From positions 1-64,000 of the forward strand of contig NZ_LRUC01000003.1 of NCBI RefSeq assembly GCF_001550095.1: a stretch of 64,000 bases of DNA, in the 5' to 3' direction. The number at the start of each line of letters is the position of its first letter. The first letter of the stretch is position 1. Shown one piece after another: positions 1 to 8,034 of the stretch. The position numbers and the translations under genes are program-made. Source of the stretch: Celeribacter ethanolicus. Lineage in GTDB: Bacteria > Pseudomonadota > Alphaproteobacteria > Rhodobacterales > Rhodobacteraceae. The notes beneath the pieces were generated by a model that searched no databases, was not told the DNA's origin, and worked only from the letters and a program-made list of their open reading frames with translations.

Positions 1-690
1 TACCCGTGTCAAAGACCGGTTCGATCTGCACCCCGAGCGTTTGATCGCAGACACAGCTTATGGATCAGGCCCAATGCTGGGTTGGCTGGTTGAGCGTGAG
101 ATTGCGCCGCATATTCCCGTCATCGACAAGGCGGGGCGCAGCGACGGCACTTGGTCACGCGCGGAGTTCGAATGGGACGCGGAGAATGATCAGTATATCT
201 GCCCCGAAGGTCACGAACTGAAGCAGTTCCGGCGAAACTACTCCGACCCGAACCGAGGTCCGACCGGCAAAGGCACAGCCCGCTATCGAGCTTTGAAGGA
301 GGTTTGCCAAACCTGTCCATCGAAACCAACTTGCTGCCCGAATGCAGAAGCCCGCAAAATCACCCGCGAAGAACACGAAGACGCCCGCCAAGTTGCCCGT
401 GATATCGCCAAAACCCACCAATACGATATCTCGATGAAGCTCCGAAAGAAGGTCGAGATGCTCTTCGCGCATCTCAAACGAATTCTTGGCCTGAACCGGC
501 TCAGGTTACGTGGACCCTGCGGCGCAAATGACGAATTCCTCCTCGCCGCAACCGCCCAAAACCTCCGTAAACTGGCCAAGATCTTTCCTGCGCCGCAGCA
601 ACCGCGAAAAGCCTGAAAAGAAAGGCGCTCACGCCCATTCGGGAACCGCAAATTCTGCGCTCGCAAACATCAGTTTTTCAACAGAATCGG
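1..690 (+). mobile_element. Right portion of an IS1182-like insertion sequence
   Basis: The transposase tail is followed by about 70 bp ending in GTTTTTCAACAGAATCGG (673-690), which looks like the terminal inverted repeat of IS1182-type elements. The left end is outside the window, so the repeat pair and target duplication cannot be checked. The exact right boundary is an estimate. Confidence 0.55.
2..616 (+). CDS. IS1182-like transposase, C-terminal part (cut by window edge)
   Basis: The frame is open from base 2, so the 5' end lies outside the window. The visible 204 residues include DTAYGSGPMLGWLVE and a cysteine-bearing block (ICPEGHEL, CQTCPSKPTCC) followed by a C-terminal stretch with KKVEMLFAHLKRILGLNRLR. 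This arrangement fits the DDE transposase of the IS1182 group, where the late E-containing helix reads like VEMLFAHLK. It would catalyse cut-and-paste movement of its own element. The frame appears intact to its stop at 616, but whether the whole element is active cannot be judged. Confidence 0.8.
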   Translation, partial: TRVKDRFDLHPERLIADTAYGSGPMLGWLVEREIAPHIPVIDKAGRSDGTWSRAEFEWDAENDQYICPEGHELKQFRRNYSDPNRGPTGKGTARYRALKEVCQTCPSKPTCCPNAEARKITREEHEDARQVARDIAKTHQYDISMKLRKKVEMLFAHLKRILGLNRLRLRGPCGANDEFLLAATAQNLRKLAKIFPAPQQPRKA

Positions 691-759
691 CGGGCCGCGG
701 ACGGTCGCTGCGCTTGCACAGATCACCTTCGCAGTTAACAAGACGCAGACGCCCAAAGC

Positions 760-906
760 CACCCAAGCGGCTACGTCTCATCTCAGGGTTAGCGGCATCC
801 AATCCGAAAAGTGCAACTCGACACGACAAAACCGACACCAGCTATGCCGCCAACAGCCACTTCACCGCAACCCTCAGTGCCAAGCGTTAATTGTCAACAG
901 GCCCTA
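760..906 (+). pseudogene. Remnant of IS5-family transposase 3' end with terminal repeat
   Basis: The last about 26 codons before the stop at 888-890 read SATRHDKTDTSYAANSHF and onward. This resembles the RYDKTD-x-SY tail of IS5-family transposases, but no upstream catalytic domain is in frame. Just after the stop is ATTGTCAACAGGCCCTAG (891-908 region), resembling an IS5-type terminal repeat next to a CTAG target. I read this as an element mostly destroyed, perhaps by the IS1182-like insertion. The family assignment rests on a short stretch. Confidence 0.45.
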
Positions 907-913
907 GATTCGG

Positions 914-1705
914 TCAGCCAGTCAAACATTTAGCCATATAGGGCGGCAATTCAGGCGCGGGATCAATTCTCGTGAAATTCACAGTGGCTCCGTTGCTGAT
1001 GAAGTCGCCTATGTTTGAATCCACAACAAAGATGATCACTTCAATCGCTTCGGAAAGGCAGCGACCATAACCTAGCGAAGTCTGTTCAAGGCCAAATCGT
1101 TGATCCAACTCAATGTACTCAGGATTGCTTGCGTAGTTTTTACCTAATTGCTCGACCGCAGCCGCAGCGACATTATAATCGATCCATTCCGCCTCAGCCC
1201 ATTTCCCGCCTAGGTCTGTTTGTTTAGAATCCCAATCCCATGATAAATTTCCTATATCTTTAAACAGCTTGCTGCGGGTGGTATTGACATCGCACCTTCG
1301 GATACGTGCATTTTCCGTTCGATGGCTTCCTTTCACCGGGCTTGTTTGATCGCTTGCTAGGATATGCATCTGAAATCTGTTGTTAATGAACACTGACATA
1401 ATGCCTCCATCGATATCTATGCTGGTTAGCATAACCCAATGATCAATTGCATCGATGGCCTCACCCGAATAGATCCAGCTTTGACACCTCTCAACAGCAT
1501 TGGCTATCATTTCTTCTGGAGCTTGAGCATGCGCATTATCTCCCCAGACCAATGCAGGCAGCAATATTGTAAATGTAAGAAAGCTGAGAACTTTCTTCCT
1601 TAGCGACTCAAATGGCCTGCTCTGGGTCCAAAATTTCTTGTTCGGAAAATCAGTTGAAACACTCACTGGACTAAGACGTGTAAGATTCGTCAAAATTTCA
1701 TTCAA
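914..1705 (-). CDS. Hypothetical exported protein, low GC
   Basis: I do not recognise this 263-residue protein. Residues about 37-60 form a basic stretch, a hydrophobic core (VLSFLTFTILLPALVWG) and an AHAQA-type signal peptidase I site, so it is probably secreted to the periplasm. The region before this signal is unusually long (about 35 residues). The true start may lie further in, but no ATG is available there and the best alternative is a GTG near residue 13. The mature part has four or five cysteines. Base composition is clearly more AT-rich than the flanking chromosome. Together with the IS debris on both sides this suggests horizontal acquisition. Confidence 0.6.
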   Translation of the reverse strand: MNEILTNLTRLSPVSVSTDFPNKKFWTQSRPFESLRKKVLSFLTFTILLPALVWGDNAHAQAPEEMIANAVERCQSWIYSGEAIDAIDHWVMLTSIDIDGGIMSVFINNRFQMHILASDQTSPVKGSHRTENARIRRCDVNTTRSKLFKDIGNLSWDWDSKQTDLGGKWAEAEWIDYNVAAAAVEQLGKNYASNPEYIELDQRFGLEQTSLGYGRCLSEAIEVIIFVVDSNIGDFISNGATVNFTRIDPAPELPPYMAKCLTG

Positions 1706-2185
1706 TTTAGTAGCCCCAACTCGCTATCGTCGGACAAGAACCTATGCAAAGGTCTGCCTGGTTACAACGCCCCCGCAGTGCCGCTTAGTGTAGCCGCCAG
1801 CTTGCGCTGCTACGCAATCGATCTTGTTGAGCTTGGCTGTTTCGATCAGGGTGAATGCATGCTGGCGCGCTCAGAGCCTTGCCTCGAACTCCGGCAACAG
1901 CAATTGCCGCAACCATGGTCGAGCGGCCGGTTTGGTGAAGTCGCACTACAGCTTGACCCGACGCGATAAATGGCGGCTAAGGGCCGTCTCTCACACTACA
2001 CCAAACGGCCTATACCGGTCATTCGAACGCGACACAGCAAATGACCGGTGTCAGCCGAAAAGTACGCCCCATTCCTTCTGCCCTGCAAGGTGCCGCGCAG
2101 GCATCATGAGGGAACATGGGCTCAAACCGGACCTTTGCCGCATATCGCATAAACTTCGGTTTCGAACGTCAGGAAGCCATAGCCC
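1706..2185. other. 480-bp non-coding stretch with inverted repeats
   Basis: No frame here looks like a real protein. The stretch contains a perfect 10-bp inverted repeat, ACCGGTCATT at 2014-2023 and AATGACCGGT at 2040-2049. A shorter pair, GGCCGT / ACGGCC, lies at about 1982-2010. It is probably decayed mobile or intergenic DNA next to the IS remnants. Confidence 0.4.
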
Positions 2186-3196
2186 TCAATGCCGCCCCCG
2201 CCGCAAAGTCTGTGCCGGGCTTTCACCGAACCTTTCCCGGTAACGGGCGGTCATCGCGCCGAGGTTCACATAACCGCGGGCCCGGGCGATCGCCGTGACG
2301 GTCTCGCCGGGTCGCGCGGCGCGCAAGGCTGCGCGCAGCGCATCGAGACGGGCGGCACTCAGGAATTCATGCGGGGTGAGACCGCGGAACCGCCGGAAGC
2401 CCTCCGACAGGCTGCGTGCGGTGATGCCGAGCCGGGCGGCGATTTCGGTGATCGTCGGCGCGTCCTCGGCGCTTTGCCGCATCAGCCGCTCCGCCTCGCG
2501 CACGTAATGCGGCGCGGCAGCCCGCGCGCCGGTTTCAAGGTTCAGCCCCGATGCCTGCGCCCAGTTGCGCAACAACTCGAGACAGATCATCTCCTCGATC
2601 CGCCGCTCGGTCAGCGGATCGCCGATCCGGTCATGTCGTGCATCGAGCGAGCGCGTCGCATAGTCCAAAAGCGACAGCCAGGCCGACTGCCCCGCGCCGA
2701 AAATCAGCCGTTTCTTCCAAAGATCGTCCTCCGGCACAAAGCCGTACCACCGCGCGGCAGTGTCCTCCATCAGCTTGTGCGGGATCGTCAGGTTGAGTTG
2801 CAGATCGTCGCCGTCGGCGAGGTTCCAGTACTGCGTGCGGCTGCAATCCACCACGTAGCTGTCGCCCGGTCGCGTGTCGATGGCATCATTGCCGCCGACC
2901 GGGTGACGCACCGAGCCGCGCAGCGTGTTGACCACGATGATATTGCCGCTGTCCGGATCGAAATCGTCGGCCCGCGTCGGTGTGCCGAAACAGAACCGGC
3001 TGAAGGTGATCCGCCCGATGTCCAGCATGCGGATGGTGGCGTTCGGGTCCATGCCGGCAGTCAGCGGATGGGTCGAGAGCGGCATATAGGCGCGATGGCA
3101 GAAATCGTTCACCACCGACCATTCGCGGGTTGCGGTCAGCGTGTCGCGCAGCAAGGGGGTGCCGCTCCCGTCCTGCAACAGGGCCGTTTCCAACAT
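2186..3196 (-). CDS. AraC-family transcriptional regulator
   Basis: A 336-residue regulator. The N-terminal about 200 residues form an AraC-binding-like cupin-type sensor domain (GNIIVVNTLRGSVRH, DSYVVDCSRTQYW). The C-terminal about 100 residues are a double helix-turn-helix of the AraC/XylS type (ITEIAARLGITARSLSEGFR, then TVTAIARARGYVNLGAMTAR). The start at 3196 is chosen because GGGAGGATCCGAG precedes this ATG; an upstream extension of the frame has no such site. It is divergent from phoX across a 366-bp gap, but the Pho box there belongs to phoX. The ligand and target genes are unknown. AraC proteins with this sensor usually activate neighbouring or divergent genes in response to a small molecule. 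Confidence 0.85.
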   Translation of the reverse strand: MLETALLQDGSGTPLLRDTLTATREWSVVNDFCHRAYMPLSTHPLTAGMDPNATIRMLDIGRITFSRFCFGTPTRADDFDPDSGNIIVVNTLRGSVRHPVGGNDAIDTRPGDSYVVDCSRTQYWNLADGDDLQLNLTIPHKLMEDTAARWYGFVPEDDLWKKRLIFGAGQSAWLSLLDYATRSLDARHDRIGDPLTERRIEEMICLELLRNWAQASGLNLETGARAAAPHYVREAERLMRQSAEDAPTITEIAARLGITARSLSEGFRRFRGLTPHEFLSAARLDALRAALRAARPGETVTAIARARGYVNLGAMTARYRERFGESPAQTLRRGRH

Positions 3197-3562
3197 CTCG
3201 GATCCTCCCAATCCTCTGGCCTTCGCGCCTCTCTGGCTTTCACGTCTGCCCTCCGTGACAGGATCGCGGGCCGGTGTTGTGACGCTGTGGTTCAGGGAGC
3301 ATGCCCCATGCCGGGGCGCTCCGGCAAGAGGGCGCGAAGGCTGTTGATACATATGTGAGCGAAACCGTGCAGGGGCAGGGGCGTCCTGCCGGGTGCACAA
3401 CTGACGTGGGGACAGTCGGCGGGAGGCCCCGGTTTCACGGAGCTGTCACATCGGTGTCACGGAACTGTTGCGCGCGCTTGGCACCTGATGCGCCAGAAGA
3501 CCTGCCCCCCGCACATGGGCCGCGTCATCGATTCTCAAGCAACGCACTCAATGGAGCGAGAC
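3197..3562. promoter_or_regulatory. Divergent promoter region between araC-type gene and phoX
   Basis: 366 bp separates the two start codons. The half next to phoX carries the Pho box (separate entry). The half next to the araC-type gene shows its ribosome site, and I found no clear operator or sigma-70 promoter there. Confidence 0.6.
3432..3471 (+). promoter_or_regulatory. Four-unit Pho box upstream of phoX
   Basis: Four 7-base units are spaced exactly 11 bp apart: GTTTCAC (3432), CTGTCAC (3443), GTGTCAC (3454) and a weaker CTGTTGC (3465). The PhoB consensus is two direct CTGTCAT-like heptamers separated by 4 bp, so the middle two units form a near-canonical box. The array lies about 90-130 bp upstream of the phoX start, which fits activation under phosphate starvation. 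Confidence 0.75.
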
Positions 3563-5443
3563 ATGAAAGATCAGGATATCGTCGACCTGTCGTGGGACGA
3601 TTTTGACGAGATGCGCGACCCGCGCCCGAACACCAACGGTTTCGACGCGGTCGTCGAACGTGCAATTTCCCGCCGTGGCTTCCTCGGCGGCGCTCTGGCC
3701 TTCGGCTCCGGCGCGCTCGCGATGGGCGCAGGGCTGATGTCCTCCACCACGGCCGCCCGTGCGGAAGGCGCAGGCTTTGCCTTCAAACCGATCCCGATCG
3801 GCACCGATTTCGACGTCCACGTGCCGGAAGGTTACCAGTGGAAGGTCCTCGTGCGCTGGGGCGATGCGCTGTTCTCCGAAGCTCAGGGCGCCTATTCGCC
3901 CGAGACCGGTGTGCCGGTTGCGATGTCCGACAAGGTGTTTGGCGAGAACACCGACGGCATGGAGACCTTCACCGACGGCGACAAAACCGTGCTCGCGATC
4001 AACTCCGAATATGTGAACCCGAAAATCAACCTGCCCGCCGACTCCGAAGGCATGCCGAAAAATGCCGACGAAGTGACGCTGCTGAAGAACATGCAGGGCG
4101 TGACCGTCGTGGAAGTCGCCGACAATGGCAACGGCTACGAGGTTGTCGTCGACAGCCCCTACAACCGCCGCATCACCCATGAAACCCAGATGACCATGGA
4201 CGGCCCGGCCGCCGGTTCCGATCTCGTCAAAACCAATGCCGATCCGGAAGGCATTTCGCCCAAAGGCACGATGAACAACTGTGGTTCCGGCAAGACCCTC
4301 TGGGGCACCTACCTGACCTGTGAAGAGAACTTCAACGGTTACTTCGGCGCCACCGGCGAGTATGCCGAAACCGAAGGCCTCAAGCGCTACGGCATCGGCG
4401 GCGAAGGCCGTTACGCCTACGAGAAATTCGATGCACGTTACGACCTCTCGAAAGAACCGAACGAGCCGAACCGTCACGGCTGGGTCACCGAAATCAACCC
4501 GCTCGATCCGACCTCGACCCCGGTGAAACACACCGCTCTGGGCCGTTTCAAACACGAAAACGCCGAGATGGTGCAGGCCGCCGATGGTCGTGTCGTGGTC
4601 TACATGGGTGACGACGAGCGCGGCGAATTCATGTATAAATTCGTCTCCAACGGCACCTGGACCGAAGGCGGCTCGACCGAAGGTCTTCTCTCCGACGGTA
4701 CGCTTTACGTGGCCAAGTTCAACGACGACCTGACCGGCGAGTGGCTGGCCCTGACGCCGGAAGCCACCGGCATGTCGATGGAAGAGATCCTCGTGTTCTC
4801 CCGTGAAGCAGGCTCCAAAGTCGGCGCGACCACCATGGACCGCCCGGAATGGATCGCCGCCAACCCGCTCAAGTGCGAAGCCTATTGCGCGCTCACCAAC
4901 AACAAGAACCGCGGTGTGAAAACCAACGCGGGCGGTGACGAGCAACCGGCGATGGGTCCGAACCCGCGTGAGGTCAACAACTTCGGCCAGATCGTGCGCT
5001 GGCGCCCGGAAGGCGAAGATCACGGCTCCGAAAAATTCGGCTGGGATCTCTACGTCATGGCCGGCAACCCGACCGTCTATGACAACGCTTACGGCGGCTC
5101 CGAGAACGTCAACGAAGGCAACATGTTCAACTCCCCGGACGGCATGGCCTTCTCGTCTGACGGCTTCCTCTGGATCCAGACCGACGGCGAAGACAGCAAC
5201 GAAGGCGAGTTCGCCGGCCAGGGCAACAACCAGATGCTGATCGGCAACACCGAAACCGGCGAAATCGCCCGCTTCCTCACCGCACCGAACGGCGCCGAGG
5301 TCACCGGTCTCACCTGGTCCCCGGACAAGAAAGTCGCCTTCGTCGGCATCCAGCACCCGGGCGGCTCCTGGCCGGACGGTGCGGGCAAACCGCGCTCGTC
5401 GGTGATCGCCGTGTGGCGTGAAGATGGCGCTCTGATCGGCTAA
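3563..5443 (+). CDS. phoX: PhoX-family alkaline phosphatase (Tat-exported)
   Basis: A 626-residue PhoX/DUF839 phosphatase, which in this family hydrolyses phosphomonoesters in the periplasm using iron and calcium cofactors. A twin-arginine motif SRRGFLGG sits at residues 36-43, ahead of a long hydrophobic stretch that ends near TAARAEG, so Tat export is expected. Family blocks are visible: GYQWKVLVRWGD, NNCGSGKTLWGTYLTCEENF, FKHENAEM and SPDGMAFSSDGFLWIQTDG. The length is usual for PhoX. The start at 3563 is taken because GGAG lies 7 bases upstream; an in-frame ATG at 3551 would place that site inside the gene. The Pho box upstream implies PhoB control. A strong terminator follows. Confidence 0.95.
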   Translation: MKDQDIVDLSWDDFDEMRDPRPNTNGFDAVVERAISRRGFLGGALAFGSGALAMGAGLMSSTTAARAEGAGFAFKPIPIGTDFDVHVPEGYQWKVLVRWGDALFSEAQGAYSPETGVPVAMSDKVFGENTDGMETFTDGDKTVLAINSEYVNPKINLPADSEGMPKNADEVTLLKNMQGVTVVEVADNGNGYEVVVDSPYNRRITHETQMTMDGPAAGSDLVKTNADPEGISPKGTMNNCGSGKTLWGTYLTCEENFNGYFGATGEYAETEGLKRYGIGGEGRYAYEKFDARYDLSKEPNEPNRHGWVTEINPLDPTSTPVKHTALGRFKHENAEMVQAADGRVVVYMGDDERGEFMYKFVSNGTWTEGGSTEGLLSDGTLYVAKFNDDLTGEWLALTPEATGMSMEEILVFSREAGSKVGATTMDRPEWIAANPLKCEAYCALTNNKNRGVKTNAGGDEQPAMGPNPREVNNFGQIVRWRPEGEDHGSEKFGWDLYVMAGNPTVYDNAYGGSENVNEGNMFNSPDGMAFSSDGFLWIQTDGEDSNEGEFAGQGNNQMLIGNTETGEIARFLTAPNGAEVTGLTWSPDKKVAFVGIQHPGGSWPDGAGKPRSSVIAVWREDGALIG

Positions 5444-5488
5444 GCCGATCACGCCAAGGGATTTCATCCCGAGATTTTATCAGGCGAG

Positions 5489-5518
5489 GGGTGCGGTGAA
5501 AGCCGCGCCCTTTATTTT
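5489..5518 (+). terminator. Rho-independent terminator of phoX
   Basis: GGGTGCGG (5489-5496) pairs with CCGCGCCC (5503-5510) around a TGAAAG loop with one wobble pair, followed by TTTATTTTG. Confidence 0.85.
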
Positions 5519-5597
5519 GTAGCGTGACTTGAAGATCCTTTAACGAGACTAGTGATGGACTATATGTACTTTCTTAAGTGATTTTACGGGTGATTTG

Positions 5598-6272
5598 ATG
5601 AATTACAGGCATATATGTAGTGCAGCTAAAATCTCATATCTTGGTCTACATACTGCGCACAATGCTGCAGGCAGATTGGGGCACGGAGAAAAAGAGCCTA
5701 ATATGGAGCGTGAGGCCGAACTATACTGTTTAAGGCTGCTTTATTTTCGTCACATAATGTTGGAAATTGCAAATATCGCGGATGTGGCCTCGACCGCCCG
5801 TGCTATGTATAAAGATCACCCTGAACTTGGAGAATTGCACGGGGAGCTTTCACAAGCTTTTGAGTTCTTTAAGTATATTCGTAATAAATACGTTGGTCAT
5901 CTCGTGCCGGAGTTGGTGGATAAAACTTTCGAGTGGCTACCTCAGTCATTCTCTACTCTTGGAGATGTGGATGAAAGTAACGCCCTCATTTTATCGTGGT
6001 TTGTTCTGGAAACAGTTATAAATACTTACACTGATCCGAGTACAGGCCATAGAGTATTCGATACAGAAACTGACCTCAATTATCCTCCTGATCAAATTCG
6101 ATTTTTTGATTATCTTGGAGAAACTGCCGAAAAAGCGATGGTATATGCTGAACTTCTTTCGAAGGTTGCTGCGACATATGTAGAAGTCCCAGACATGAAA
6201 GAAGAGTGGTTTAAATTAGCAATGCAAGCCGGGGCGACTGAGTTTTCGTACCTTGCAAAGAAAGGGCGATAA
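5598..6272 (+). CDS. AT-rich orphan protein with HEPN-like motif
   Basis: A 224-residue, mostly helical, cytoplasmic protein with no signal or membrane segment. Residues 91-101 read FKYIRNKYVGH, which has the R-x5-H spacing of HEPN-superfamily RNase active sites (R-x4-6-H) inside a predicted helix. I infer a possible HEPN-like fold, not a proven nuclease. The gene is far more AT-rich than its neighbours and lies alone between the phoX terminator and a TRAP gene, which suggests transfer. No nucleotidyltransferase (MNT) partner is adjacent. The start at 5598 has only a weak ribosome site; ATG at 5704, behind GGAGAAAAAG, is an alternative giving 189 residues. Confidence 0.6.
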   Translation: MNYRHICSAAKISYLGLHTAHNAAGRLGHGEKEPNMEREAELYCLRLLYFRHIMLEIANIADVASTARAMYKDHPELGELHGELSQAFEFFKYIRNKYVGHLVPELVDKTFEWLPQSFSTLGDVDESNALILSWFVLETVINTYTDPSTGHRVFDTETDLNYPPDQIRFFDYLGETAEKAMVYAELLSKVAATYVEVPDMKEEWFKLAMQAGATEFSYLAKKGR

Positions 6273-6369
6273 TTGGCGTTTGAGCGAACAATCATTTGAA
6301 CTTGGAGAAGTTTTTATTCAGCTCAATGCCCCCCCCTCCGCAATAAACCATCCCCCCCTCTGCACCTCC

Positions 6370-6396
6370 GCGCAACATTCGCGCGAAATGTCGCGC
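6370..6396 (+). terminator. Hairpin upstream of TRAP binding protein gene
   Basis: GCGCAACATT (6370-6379) pairs with AATGTCGCGC (6387-6396) with one A-C mismatch, followed by TTTCCCCTCTTC. It could end the orphan gene transcript or act in the leader of the next gene. The tail is too C-rich for a confident terminator. Confidence 0.4.
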
Positions 6397-6489
6397 TTTC
6401 CCCTCTTCAATCTTCCGCAGCCCCTCTCTATGGTGCGCGCGATTTGGCGCGGGGGGCCGTCCCCTCGCGCGCCTTTTGGAGGATAGACC

Positions 6490-7584
6490 ATGGATCGCCG
6501 CTCTTTTCTGAAAACTTCCGCTCTGGGCGGGTCTGCCGCCGCCGCCTCGACGCTCGCCGCGCCGATGTATGCGCAGGGCAACCGTACGCTCACCATGGTC
6601 TGTTCCTGGCCGCGTGGCCTTGCGGGTGTGTGGGACGCCGTCGAGCGTTTCGCCGACAGCGTTCAGACCATGTCCGACGGTCAGCTCACCATCGAGGCGC
6701 GGGCCGCAGGCGAACTGGTCGGCGGTCTTGAGGTGTTCGACGCCGTGACCTCCGGTCAGGCCGACATCTACCACTCCGCCGAGTACTATTTCACCGGGCA
6801 GCACCCGGCCATGGCCTTCTTCACCACCTCGCCCTTCGGCATGACCGCGCCCGAGATGATGGTGTGGTATTACGGCATGGGCGGTCTGCAGTTGCACCGC
6901 AACCTTGGTGAAATCTTCGGCTTGCACACCAACATCGGCGGCCAGACCGGCGCGCAAGGTGGTGGCTGGTACCGCAAGGAAATCACCTCGGTGGCCGATT
7001 TCCAGGGCCTGAAACTGCGCATGCCGGGATTCGGCGGCGAAGTGGTCGGCAAGCTGGGCGCCTCCGTGCAGGTGATGCCGGCGGGCGACATCTATCAGGC
7101 GCTCTCCTCCGGCGCTCTGGACGGCACCGAATGGGTCGGTCCGTGGTCCGACGAACGTCTCGGCCTGCAAGAGGTCTGTGATTATTTCTACCCGGCGGGC
7201 TTCCACGAACCGGGCTCGGCGCTGTCCGTCAACACCAACCTCGACGTGTTCCAGTCCCTGACGCCCGCGCAACAGCGGATCATCGACAACGCTGCCGCCG
7301 AGTGCAACCAGTTCGACTATTCGCTGTTCCTCGCCAACAACGGCCCGGCGCTGCAACGTCTGATCGCCGGTGGCACCCAGATCAAGCAATTCCCGGACGA
7401 CGTCTGGGAGGCCTTCGGGCGCGCCTCGAAAGAGGTTCTCGACCAGTACATGGACGACGATCTCTTCGTGGAAATCCGTAAATCCGTCGAGGATTCGATG
7501 AAGGCCACCTCCGCCTGGATGGGCCAGTCCGACAGCTTCTATACCGCACAGCGCAACCGCGTTCTGGCGATGATCGAAGAGTGA
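6490..7584 (+). CDS. TRAP transporter substrate-binding protein (DctP/TakP type), orphan copy
   Basis: A 364-residue periplasmic solute receptor of the DctP family (PF03480), closest in layout to TakP-like receptors for organic acids. The N-terminus MDRRSFLKTSALGG carries a twin-arginine pair and ends at an MYAQG-type cleavage site. Family blocks include AGELVGGLEVFDAV, GGWYRKEI, GGDIYQALSSG-like AGDIYQALSSG and DGTEWVGPWSDE. GGAGG lies 7 bases before the ATG. It is a close paralogue of the receptor at 11881-12978 but has no membrane subunits of its own. It may feed the same DctQM pair or hand ligand to a sensor. The ligand is unknown. Confidence 0.93.
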   Translation: MDRRSFLKTSALGGSAAAASTLAAPMYAQGNRTLTMVCSWPRGLAGVWDAVERFADSVQTMSDGQLTIEARAAGELVGGLEVFDAVTSGQADIYHSAEYYFTGQHPAMAFFTTSPFGMTAPEMMVWYYGMGGLQLHRNLGEIFGLHTNIGGQTGAQGGGWYRKEITSVADFQGLKLRMPGFGGEVVGKLGASVQVMPAGDIYQALSSGALDGTEWVGPWSDERLGLQEVCDYFYPAGFHEPGSALSVNTNLDVFQSLTPAQQRIIDNAAAECNQFDYSLFLANNGPALQRLIAGGTQIKQFPDDVWEAFGRASKEVLDQYMDDDLFVEIRKSVEDSMKATSAWMGQSDSFYTAQRNRVLAMIEE

Positions 7585-7610
7585 TCCGGGCCACAGCCTG
7601 AGAGCTTCTG

Positions 7611-7646
7611 AACGCGCGGGGGACATCTCCCGCGCGTTTTCTTTTT
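7611..7646 (+). terminator. Rho-independent terminator after orphan TRAP receptor
   Basis: AACGCGCGGG (7611-7620) pairs perfectly with CCCGCGCGTT (7629-7638), followed by a T-rich tail TTCTTTTT. Confidence 0.9.
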
Positions 7647-7707
7647 ACACATCCACTCGGAGACCCGGTTGGACAACCTGTCGCATGGCCATGCGCGGAA
7701 AATTTGT

Positions 7708-7727
7708 TTATGCGTTTATGCGCATAA
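7708..7727 (+). promoter_or_regulatory. Probable ArsR operator
   Basis: TTATGCG (7708-7714) is followed by the perfect palindrome TTATGCGCATAA (7716-7727), whose right end touches the ribosome site AAGGAG of the arsR-type gene at 7741. A repressor bound here would block its own transcription and that of the permease operon, as is usual for ArsR-family regulators. Confidence 0.65.
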
Positions 7728-7740
7728 GGAGATTTCCGCC

Positions 7741-8034
7741 ATGTTGCCTATCCTGTCCGCCCTCTCTGAACCCACCCGGTTCGATGCCATGCGCCTTCTC
7801 TATGACGGCAACGAGCATTGCGTTTGTGAGCTGATGCGGGTCATCGGCGCGACGCAAAGCCGGATGTCGCGGCATATGCAGGTGTTGAAACAGGCCGGGC
7901 TCGTCACCGACCGGCGCGATGCGCAATGGGTGCGCTACAGCCTGAACCCCGATCTCTCCGAAGACATTCGCGCCGTGCTCGACGCCGTGTTCCGGGCCGA
8001 GGACGCTTTGAGCCAGCAAAGGAGTGCCGCATGA
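7741..8034 (+). CDS. ArsR-family transcriptional repressor
   Basis: A 97-residue winged-helix repressor of the ArsR/SmtB family. The metalloid-binding-type motif HCVCELM at residues 22-28 matches the ELCVC-DL motif of arsenic-responsive ArsR proteins. The recognition helix region reads TQSRMSRHMQVLKQAGLV. ATG 7741 follows AAGGAG by 10 bases; the open frame continues upstream but without a better site. The stop overlaps the permease start (ATGA), so the two are translationally coupled. It probably senses As(III) or an organoarsenical and represses the operon through the palindrome at 7708-7727. Confidence 0.9.
   Translation: MLPILSALSEPTRFDAMRLLYDGNEHCVCELMRVIGATQSRMSRHMQVLKQAGLVTDRRDAQWVRYSLNPDLSEDIRAVLDAVFRAEDALSQQRSAA

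Noticed and set aside
3548-5467. 639-codon open frame antisense to phoX
   Set aside because: It is created by GC-rich third positions of phoX; its residues (many H, V, G, F repeats) match no family, while phoX is certain.
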